A stretch of DNA of 56,755 nt from Chloroflexi bacterium UBA6622 (lineage in GTDB: Bacteria; Chloroflexota; UBA11872), in NCBI GenBank assembly GCA_002433065.1, contig DJHK01000021.1, forward strand, positions 1 through 56,755, written 5' to 3'. Each line of letters starts with the position of its first letter. Positions within the stretch are counted from its first letter, which is position 1. This document shows, piece by piece, positions 9,060 through 15,589 of the stretch. The notes under the pieces were generated by a model. That model searched no databases. It was not told the DNA's origin and was given only the letters and a program-made list of their open reading frames with translations. A program made the position numbers and the translations under genes.

Positions 9060-10103
9060 TTACTTAAGTCCTACAAGATAGGTCACGAGAGATTCAACTT
9101 CATCTTCTGAAAGTTCAGGTATCACCATAAAATTCCCAGGCTTGACATCCTGAGGACCACTTAACCACTTCGCCAACCCCTCGTGGGTATTAGGCAAAAT
9201 CCCGGCCGCAATATGGTTTCGGCTACCAACATGGGTGAGTTCAGGCCCAATAACACCCGCAGCCTCAGTGCCTCGAATGGTATGGCAAGCGACGCATCCC
9301 TTAGATGCCAACAGCGCCTCACCAGCCTTCGCCTGCTCGCTAGCAGGTGGAGCTCGAGGAGCCCGCTCATTGTCAACCCATGCGGCAAAATCCGACTCGG
9401 ACTCCACCACCACTGTGAATTTCATTAAAGCGTGGGCAATCCCACAAAATTCAGCGCACTGGCCCAAGAATGTTCCTGTGGATTCCGGAGTAATGACAAA
9501 CTTGTTCACCCGACCCGGAACCATATCCAGCTTTCCTCGTAACTTGGGAACCCAAAAGCTGTGCAGCACATCTTCACTTTCCAGTTGAATCTCAACGCTC
9601 TGATTAACCGGAAGATGCAACTCGTTTGCTGTCACCACGCCTAAATCTGGATACACGAACTCGAACCACCACTGGTGACCAATGGCCCGCACCCTCAACG
9701 TGTCCGCTTCTGGCCCTTGGGCAAGAGCAAAGATCCTTGGCACGGTTAGAACCGCAATCACCACCACCAATATGGTTGGCACTATTGTCCACGCGATCTC
9801 CAGGCGTGTATGTCCATGCGTCTGACGGGGAAGGCCATCGCCACTTCGGCGACGGTAACGAATAAGTACATATATCAACGCACCTTCAACCACGACAAAG
9901 ACGCCTACGGCTGACCAAAACACAAACTTGAGAAGATCAAGAGAGTCCCGTGCCGAACGGGTGGTCGGCTCCAGAATGGTCTGCGGAGTTGCGCCACACG
10001 CAGTAGCAAACAGCAAAGCGCTCCCCATGAGCAACAATGCCATCGCTATTGGTTTGTTGAGAGCACCTCTAAGGCGCCCCTTCATTGCCACACTCAAATC
10101 CAA
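9060..10103 (-). CDS. ctaC: Cytochrome c oxidase subunit II with fused cytochrome c domain (caa3-type)
   Basis: 347 aa. An N-terminal lipobox ending at C36 (LLFATAC) suggests a lipid-anchored subunit, followed by two transmembrane helices (about 58-82 and 102-124). The periplasmic-side cupredoxin carries CuA ligands H181, C216, C220, H224 and M227 (GQCAEFCGIAHALM). A class I cytochrome c domain follows: heme attachment CVACH at 270-274 and a likely axial Met at M326. Electrons pass from the c heme to CuA and then to subunit I. It is the first gene of the operon, 49 bases before ctaD, so the operon promoter should lie in 10104-10578 reading leftwards. Confidence 0.96.
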   Translation of the reverse strand: MDLSVAMKGRLRGALNKPIAMALLLMGSALLFATACGATPQTILEPTTRSARDSLDLLKFVFWSAVGVFVVVEGALIYVLIRYRRRSGDGLPRQTHGHTRLEIAWTIVPTILVVVIAVLTVPRIFALAQGPEADTLRVRAIGHQWWFEFVYPDLGVVTANELHLPVNQSVEIQLESEDVLHSFWVPKLRGKLDMVPGRVNKFVITPESTGTFLGQCAEFCGIAHALMKFTVVVESESDFAAWVDNERAPRAPPASEQAKAGEALLASKGCVACHTIRGTEAAGVIGPELTHVGSRNHIAAGILPNTHEGLAKWLSGPQDVKPGNFMVIPELSEDEVESLVTYLVGLK

Positions 10104-10266
10104 ATTAGGTCGGGTTTGTGCACTGATTCACAAGGTACTAAGAAACCGCAAGCGTAGCACGGTGATTCGGTCTCGTTCCGCTTCATGACGCCGAAAACTG
10201 CTCACAACACGTGTGCTGTAGAACTTCAAGCGTCAATGGGTTATTAGCACAGCCTATCGCTATCGC

Positions 10267-10296
10267 TTGACACCAAATTTCCGGCGGTGCTAGCGT
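10267..10296 (+). promoter_or_regulatory. Candidate sigma-70 promoter for rho
   Basis: A perfect -35 TTGACA at 10267-10272, an 18-base spacer and a weak -10 TAGCGT at 10291-10296. If used, it gives a leader of about 275 bases ahead of rho, in keeping with attenuation-type control of that gene. Confidence 0.35.
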
Positions 10297-10474
10297 CGGG
10301 CCTACCAAAAGTTCGGCCCACAGGTTTTTAGGGTCGTTCCGAGTGGTTACACCCGCCCTGAACCCCAACAAAAGTTCAAAGGGCAGTTGTTTGGCAAGAA
10401 GTGGAATTCGGCGCAGTCCCTAAAAGTCAAAGTTTTTACCGTTTTCCGTCGTGTTCAACGTTCTGCTCCGATCG

Positions 10475-10499
10475 GGGTGGAAACAAAACACCCGTTTTT
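10475..10499 (+). terminator. Terminator-like hairpin in the rho leader (possible attenuator)
   Basis: GGGTG (10475-10479) pairs with CACCC (10489-10493) around a 9-base loop and is followed by G and five T. It lies about 80 bases before the rho start codon on the coding strand. The stem is only 5 bp, so an attenuator role is tentative; autogenous attenuation of rho is known in E. coli. Confidence 0.35.
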
Positions 10500-10578
10500 C
10501 TGTTGCTCACTACACGAGGAAAACTCAGCAACCTACACGCGCGGTACTAAAGAGTCGCAACAGCGTGAGGAGGATCGA

Positions 10579-11958
10579 ATGGCAAATGGCGAAGGTCGAC
10601 CTCATGGAGCGAGGCGATCTCGGCGATCCCATCGTGGCCGTCGCGGATACAGAGGCCCACGCCAGATTCAAGCGGACCCAGGCCGTGAATGGATGGATCT
10701 TGAGGCCAAGACTTTCGAAGAGCTTCGATCGATCGCGGAAGAACTAAAAGTTGATCTTGCTAGTAAGGACGATCTCACTAAAGACGACCTCGTCAACATG
10801 GTGCTCCAAGCAAGATCTGAAAAAGACGGCTCTTTATTTCTTGAAGGTATTCTCGAGATCGAAGACGAAGGCTACGGCTTCCTGCGTCGGGATCCACACT
10901 GGTTTCCTGGCAACGAGGATGTCTATGTTTCCCAGTCACAGATTCGTCGCTTCACGCTTCGAACGGGCGACCTAGTTAGCGGCCAAGTTCGGCCAGCAGG
11001 CGACGGTGACAGGTTTCACGGTCTTATACGTGTCATGGCCGTAAATGGTGTTGATCCGGAAAAAACGAAGGAGCGACCACAATTTGAACGGATGACTCCA
11101 ATTTTTCCGGACGAGCAACTGGTTCTTGAGCACGAAGGTAAGGAATTAACCTCACGAATTGTCGACATTATCGCGCCAATTGGTCGTGGTCAGCGAGGCC
11201 TTGTCCTGTCCCCACCAAAAGCAGGAAAGACCGAACTAATGAAGCGTCTTGCCCGTTCTGTCCTCCATAACTACAGCGATGTTCGAGTAATAGTCGCGCT
11301 AATTGGTGAAAGGCCAGAAGAAGTCACGGACTGGGAACGCAGTATTGAGGGGGCGGAAGTTATTAGTTCCACTTTCGACGAACAGCCTCGCAGCCACACA
11401 CGTGTGGCCGAGCTTACGTCTGCCAGGTCGAAGCGGATGGTTGAGGCTGGCGAGGACGTGATGATCATCCTTGATAGCGTTACCCGGCTTGTGCGCGCAT
11501 ACAATCTTGTTCAACCGTCAAGTGGCCGCACACTCTCCGGAGGGATTGAGCCCCAAGCTCTGTATCCTCCCAAGAGTTTCTTTGGCGCGGCTCGGAATAT
11601 TGACGGAGGAGGCAGCTTGACGATCATCGCATCCTGCCTCATCGAGACTGGTAGCAGGATGGACGAAGTCATCTACGAAGAGTTCAAAGGGACCGGGAAT
11701 TGGGAACTAATGCTTGACAGACGCCTAGCAGAACGTGGCACCTTTCCTGCTGTGAACGTGCTGAGTTCTGGAACAAGGCGAGTCGAGTTGATGCTCGGAG
11801 AGGATAACTTGAAATATTTTTGGACGCTGCGTCGAATGCTCAATGCACTTGATTCGCACGACGCCTACGACTCAACCGAGTTAATGTTTGACCGGATGAA
11901 ACGAACTGAAACAAACAAAGAGTTCTTCTCTTCACTAAGTGAGTCTGGCGGTCGATAG
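10579..11958 (+). CDS. rho: Transcription termination factor Rho
   Basis: 459 aa from the ATG at 10579, chosen for the GAGGAGG ribosome binding site just upstream. The N-terminus is a short Arg/Gly/Ser-rich basic tail (1-35), then a Rho N-domain with TFEELRSIAEELK (45-57). A cold-shock/OB RNA-binding domain follows, with EGYGFLR (97-103) as the RNP-like motif. The ATPase core has the P-loop region ending in SPPKAGKT (211-218) and the downstream VIVALIGERPEEVTDW and LDSVTRLVRAYN segments (Walker B, Q/R-loop region). Rho is a hexameric RNA-dependent helicase that ends untranslated transcripts. rplI follows 35 bases later on the same strand. Confidence 0.97.
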   Translation: MANGEGRPHGARRSRRSHRGRRGYRGPRQIQADPGREWMDLEAKTFEELRSIAEELKVDLASKDDLTKDDLVNMVLQARSEKDGSLFLEGILEIEDEGYGFLRRDPHWFPGNEDVYVSQSQIRRFTLRTGDLVSGQVRPAGDGDRFHGLIRVMAVNGVDPEKTKERPQFERMTPIFPDEQLVLEHEGKELTSRIVDIIAPIGRGQRGLVLSPPKAGKTELMKRLARSVLHNYSDVRVIVALIGERPEEVTDWERSIEGAEVISSTFDEQPRSHTRVAELTSARSKRMVEAGEDVMIILDSVTRLVRAYNLVQPSSGRTLSGGIEPQALYPPKSFFGAARNIDGGGSLTIIASCLIETGSRMDEVIYEEFKGTGNWELMLDRRLAERGTFPAVNVLSSGTRRVELMLGEDNLKYFWTLRRMLNALDSHDAYDSTELMFDRMKRTETNKEFFSSLSESGGR

Positions 11959-11993
11959 CCTCGCCTGCCGCTAATGTCTGGGAGCCCATAGCC

Positions 11994-12599
11994 ATGCCGA
12001 GTGTTGAAGTTGTTCTACTAGAAGATGTCCGCGATCTAGGGCAAATTGGTGATGTGAAGTCGGTTGCCGCTGGTTACGCTAGAAATTATTTGCTTCCGCA
12101 AAAACTCGCAGTTCCGGCCACAGAAAAACGTATGGCCGACTCCCAATTTCACGCGGCACTGGAAGAGCGACGCGAAGCAACCGCACGCGCGGAAGCCGAG
12201 CGAATCGGTGCATTAGTACATGGAACCACGCTAACGCTCCCAGCCCTAGTCGGTGATCAAGGACGGATGCACGGACAAATCACTAACCAAGACGTAGCCC
12301 AAGCGCTCAAAGAGCAACTAGCAGTGGATATCGATCGTCATCTTATTCAGATCGATAGCCCTATTAGATCGCTAGGGCGTTACCTTCTCCCAATCAAGCT
12401 TGCTTCAGGACTCAACGTTTCGGTAACCCTTGAGGTCGTTGAGCAAGAACCTATTGACCAAGAATCTGCTGACCAAGAATCTGGAGACGACACGGAATCT
12501 GGAGACGACACGGAATCTGGGGACGACACGGAATCTGGGGACAGCGACGACACTGATTCTTCTGAAGCCTCTACGGAGGAAGAGCCCACCTCGGCTTAA
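11994..12599 (+). CDS. rplI: Ribosomal protein bL9 with an acidic C-terminal extension
   Basis: 201 aa, compared with about 148 for typical bL9. The N-terminal domain has the family signature VKSVAAGYARNYLLPQKLA (residues 22-40), the central helix spans about 44-74, and the C-terminal domain ends near residue 148. Beyond it is a tail of some 50 residues made almost only of Asp, Glu, Ser, Gly and Thr, built from DQESA-like and ESGDDT repeats. bL9 binds 23S rRNA domain V near the L1 stalk and helps keep reading frame. The tail would be strongly negative and disordered. It follows rho, not rpsR as in many phyla. Confidence 0.93.
   Translation: MPSVEVVLLEDVRDLGQIGDVKSVAAGYARNYLLPQKLAVPATEKRMADSQFHAALEERREATARAEAERIGALVHGTTLTLPALVGDQGRMHGQITNQDVAQALKEQLAVDIDRHLIQIDSPIRSLGRYLLPIKLASGLNVSVTLEVVEQEPIDQESADQESGDDTESGDDTESGDDTESGDSDDTDSSEASTEEEPTSA
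12477..12548 (+). repeat. 18-bp tandem repeats encoding the acidic bL9 tail
   Basis: GAATCTGGAGACGACACG occurs at 12477-12494 and 12495-12512. A copy with one A-to-G change is at 12513-12530, and a fourth, partial and interrupted copy follows from 12531. The unit is six codons (ESGDDT), so copy-number change keeps frame. A preceding pair, GACCAAGAATCTGCT / GACCAAGAATCT, forms a second, shorter repeat. Confidence 0.85.
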
Positions 12600-12945
12600 C
12601 GCAAGTCCCAGCCTCCTATGGATCCTGCGTTACTGGTACTTCCTTCAAGGAAAATATTGTTTTCCACCTGGTAACCACATGATGTCAATCGTAACTGTGG
12701 ATAACCTGTTCACAGATTCGTGTGCCCAGCATGCCCCCGATAAATCCTTGTACACACGGCCTGATAAATGCACGAGAGTGTTGGACGATTTTGGATGGAT
12801 GGTTTACAACCCAGCCGTGTGGAAAATGTGGATATTTTCTTAGATTGAATTCGGTCCTTGATCGTCCCACAAGTCTCTTGATCAGCCAGCCAAGAAGCCG
12901 CTACCGTTTCGAACATTCCTTTGAACCACACTGGGCAAACCACCT
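12600..12945. promoter_or_regulatory. rplI-dnaB intergenic region with a cluster of DnaA-box-like 9-mers
   Basis: 346 bases with no gene. TGTGGATAA at 12696-12704 is the exact complement of the consensus DnaA box TTATCCACA. TGTGGAAAA (12818-12826) and TGTGGATAT (12827-12835) are immediately adjacent direct copies, each one base from consensus in the same orientation. TTGTACACA (12748-12756) is a weaker two-mismatch copy on the other strand. A perfect AT-rich inverted repeat GGAAAA/TTTTCC lies at 12649-12665, and GATATTTTCTTAG (12831-12843) resembles the AT 13-mers of unwinding elements. This could be a replication origin or a DnaA-controlled dnaB promoter; sequence alone does not decide. Confidence 0.5.
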
Positions 12946-14283
12946 ATGACGACGGCGGTTGACCGCCTCCCACCTCAGAATACGGATGCCGAGCGTTCCC
13001 TGCTCGGAAGCCTGCTTATTGATGCAGAGGCAATCACGAGAATTGCCGGAACCATCGGTCCCGAAGACTTTTATCGACAAGCTCACCGCTCAATCTATGA
13101 AGCGATTACAACAATATCTACTCGGGACGAGAAAGCAGACTACGTGACGCTTTGTGATCAATTGGTACGAGCAGGCACCCTTGCAGATGTCGGTGGCGAG
13201 GGCTATGTCGCTGAACTGACTTCAGCGGTACCGACACCGTTCCATGTAGAACATTACGCAGCAATCGTCCGTCGGGCCTCAATTCTGCGGCAAATCATTC
13301 AAGGTGCAACGCGCATGGTTGCCAACGCTTACGACTCCGATGCCAATCCGGAGAAAGTTTTGGACCAAGCTGAAAGTGTCATATTCGGGATTGCAAACGA
13401 AGTACTAGCTAGAGACTTTGAACCGATTCGCGAGATCTTGCACGACTTCAACGAAGAGCTCATGAAGAGAGTCGAAAATAAAGGTGCACCGACCGGAGTC
13501 TCGACCGGCATTCGCGGACTGGACACCCTAACTGGTGGCCTGCAACGCTCCGATTTGGTCATTCTTGCTGCACGACCAGGTGTTGGAAAAACTGCGATTT
13601 CGCTAGCGGTAGGACTCCATGCCGCTAGACAGAATGAAGTTCCGGTGGGGTTCTTTGCACTCGAGATGCCATCGGACCAAATTGTCCAACGATTAGTTGG
13701 CGCTGAAGCTCGTCTAGATGCAATGCGAATACGGGATGGCGATCTTGACGACGAACAACTCCAACGTGTTGTTCGTGCTATGGCTGAGATCGCCGAGTAC
13801 CCGATATTTATTGACGATTCACCAACGCTTAGTGTGCTCGAACTACGGGGGAAAGCCCGTCGCATGCATCTAGAACACAATATCGGTCTAATCGTCGTCG
13901 ACTATCTCCAATTGATGACAGCTTCAGGGCAACGAGAAAATCGAGTTCAGGAAATCACGGAAATCACCCGATCCCTAAAGGCACTGGCCCGAGAATTAAA
14001 ACTACCAATCATCGCCTGCGCCCAGTTATCACGCGCTGTTGAGCAAAGACCCGATTCAAAGCCCCGCCTCTCGGATCTTCGAGAAAGCGGCTCTATTGAG
14101 CAAGATGCGGATCTTGTGATGTTCCTTCATGAGCCTGATAGAGATGACGAGACGACCATAGGTCGACCGGTCAATCTCAAGCTCGATATTGCAAAGCATC
14201 GAAATGGTCCTACAGGCACAGTGGATCTTCGATTTATCCGTCCACAGGGAAGATTTGAGGAGGCCTCGGGTCATGCCAGGTAG
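12946..14283 (+). CDS. dnaB: Replicative DNA helicase DnaB
   Basis: 445 aa. The N-terminal domain has the characteristic NTDAERSLLGSLL (12-24). A linker follows, and a RecA-like C-terminal domain begins at TGVSTGIRGLD (183-193). The P-loop is RPGVGKTA at 210-217. Walker B is in LIVVDYLQLM, with the DnaB signature and the SDLRESGSIEQDAD segment after it. DnaB forms the hexameric helicase at the replication fork, loaded at the origin. The ATG at 12946 has no obvious Shine-Dalgarno sequence and may start close to the transcript end. The position just after DnaA-box-like sites is notable. Confidence 0.97.
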   Translation: MTTAVDRLPPQNTDAERSLLGSLLIDAEAITRIAGTIGPEDFYRQAHRSIYEAITTISTRDEKADYVTLCDQLVRAGTLADVGGEGYVAELTSAVPTPFHVEHYAAIVRRASILRQIIQGATRMVANAYDSDANPEKVLDQAESVIFGIANEVLARDFEPIREILHDFNEELMKRVENKGAPTGVSTGIRGLDTLTGGLQRSDLVILAARPGVGKTAISLAVGLHAARQNEVPVGFFALEMPSDQIVQRLVGAEARLDAMRIRDGDLDDEQLQRVVRAMAEIAEYPIFIDDSPTLSVLELRGKARRMHLEHNIGLIVVDYLQLMTASGQRENRVQEITEITRSLKALARELKLPIIACAQLSRAVEQRPDSKPRLSDLRESGSIEQDADLVMFLHEPDRDDETTIGRPVNLKLDIAKHRNGPTGTVDLRFIRPQGRFEEASGHAR

Positions 14284-14298
14284 TGAGTACTCGAAAGA

Positions 14299-15468
14299 AT
14301 GAACAAACCCATGGGCCGAGATTTCCGTGCTCCTCCGACCATCCACGTTGGGCAAGGAGCCCTGCATCAATTAGTGCCAACCCTAAAAACCCTAAACGCT
14401 AAACGCGCGGTCATTGTCACTGATCGGGGTATGGCGGATTCAGAATGGTCCGATCGTCTCGAAAGACTCGCAACTGAATCAGACGTCGCCACACGTGTCA
14501 TTAGCGAGCTTCAGGGCGAACCAACAACGAAAGATGTGGATGCCGCCCTCGAAGCAATTAAGACATTCAAAGCCGACGTTGTTATCGGCTTTGGAGGCGG
14601 TAGCGCTCTGGACACAGCCAAGGTCGCTGCCGTGTTAAGAACAAACGGCGGAGCAACTGCAGACTACGAGGGATATGACCAAATCGGTAGCCCAGGAACT
14701 CCCGTCGTTGCAGTGCCCACAACCGCCGGCACTGGAAGTGAAGTTACTCGCGGTGCTGCAATAACCGACGAACTACGAGACGTGAAAATGCTGCTGATGA
14801 GCCCCCATTTAATTCCTGCGGTAGCAATTGTTGACCCTGAACCGACCCAGACAATGCCTCCGACCGTCACCGCATCGACAGGCCTAGACGCTCTTACCCA
14901 CGGTATTGAAGCCTACGTCTCCCGTCGTGGATACCCTCTCACAGATGCGCTCGCGATCGACGCTGTCGCCCGAATAGCTGAGGCACTTCCTCGTGTCTAT
15001 GCCCAGCCCAACGACATTGAAGCCCGGGAAGAAATGGCCGTCGCGTCGCTCCATGCCGGACTTGCCTTCAATAACGCTTCGGTCGCCCTCGTTCACGGAA
15101 TGTCGAGGCCGATAGGTGCTTATTTTCACGTACCGCACGGCCTATCAAATGCCATGCTGTTACCAAAAGTCATGGCGTTTAGCGTCAGTGGACACCGCTC
15201 CCGATATGCACAGATAGCAAAGGCTCTTGGCTCAGACCTCGATGACCCTACTGCGGCAGCTGAAGCAAGCGTTCAAATTGTTCACAATTTGGCGGCTGAG
15301 TTGGAAGTACCTACGCTTCGAGAATGGGGTGTTGATGAGCAGGCTTTCCGCGAGGTGATGAGTACGATGGCACACGACGCCATTGACAGTGGGAGCCCGG
15401 CCAACAACCCTCGGATAGCCAGTCACAAGGAAATCGTCTTGCTCTACGAGGAAGTAATCAGCGCCTAA
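14299..15468 (+). CDS. Iron-type (group III) alcohol dehydrogenase family protein
   Basis: A 389-aa member of the Fe-ADH family (PF00465). The NAD(P)-binding half has GFGGGSALDTAK (95-106). The metal-binding half carries the family signature around GLDALTHGIEAYV (a Asp/His metal-ligand segment) and a second His pair in HGMSRPIGAYFHVPHG. Together these give the usual Asp-His-His-His site for Fe or Zn. Members reduce aldehydes or oxidise alcohols, including butanol, 1,3-propanediol, lactaldehyde and maleylacetate substrates; specificity is not readable here. It starts 15 bases after dnaB, but functional linkage to dnaB is unlikely. Confidence 0.9.
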   Translation: MNKPMGRDFRAPPTIHVGQGALHQLVPTLKTLNAKRAVIVTDRGMADSEWSDRLERLATESDVATRVISELQGEPTTKDVDAALEAIKTFKADVVIGFGGGSALDTAKVAAVLRTNGGATADYEGYDQIGSPGTPVVAVPTTAGTGSEVTRGAAITDELRDVKMLLMSPHLIPAVAIVDPEPTQTMPPTVTASTGLDALTHGIEAYVSRRGYPLTDALAIDAVARIAEALPRVYAQPNDIEAREEMAVASLHAGLAFNNASVALVHGMSRPIGAYFHVPHGLSNAMLLPKVMAFSVSGHRSRYAQIAKALGSDLDDPTAAAEASVQIVHNLAAELEVPTLREWGVDEQAFREVMSTMAHDAIDSGSPANNPRIASHKEIVLLYEEVISA

Positions 15469-15589
15469 TATTTTTTGCTCCTATGACGACCAGTACTGCG
15501 TCCGACGCACCGCAGTTCACCCCCCGATATACTCAGATCTCGCTTCCAGTACAACCAGCCGTGCAAGTACCTATTAGATCTAGATCGTA

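Larger units (their letters stand above)
10104..10578. other. Divergent control region between ctaC and rho
   Basis: 475 bases without a credible gene. On the + strand it holds a candidate rho promoter (10267-10296), a terminator-like hairpin (10475-10499), a second hairpin GTTGCT/AGCAAC (about 10502-10533), and the strong rho ribosome binding site GAGGAGG about 5 bases before the ATG at 10579. The frame of rho stays open back to 10387, but that translation does not look like a Rho N-terminus. No clear leftward promoter for the oxidase operon could be picked by eye. Confidence 0.45.

Noticed and set aside
10387..10578. N-terminal extension of Rho by 64 codons
   Set aside because: Translation is unlike any Rho N-terminus, starts with TTG, and spans the leader hairpins; a strong ribosome binding site lies right before the ATG at 10579.
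12477..12548. Possible CRISPR-like array
   Set aside because: Units are contiguous 18-mers without spacers inside a coding sequence.
12380..12843. Overlapping open frames on both strands at the end of rplI
   Set aside because: They are low-complexity repeats (SSPDSV, NLETTR) produced by the 18-bp tandem units in other frames.
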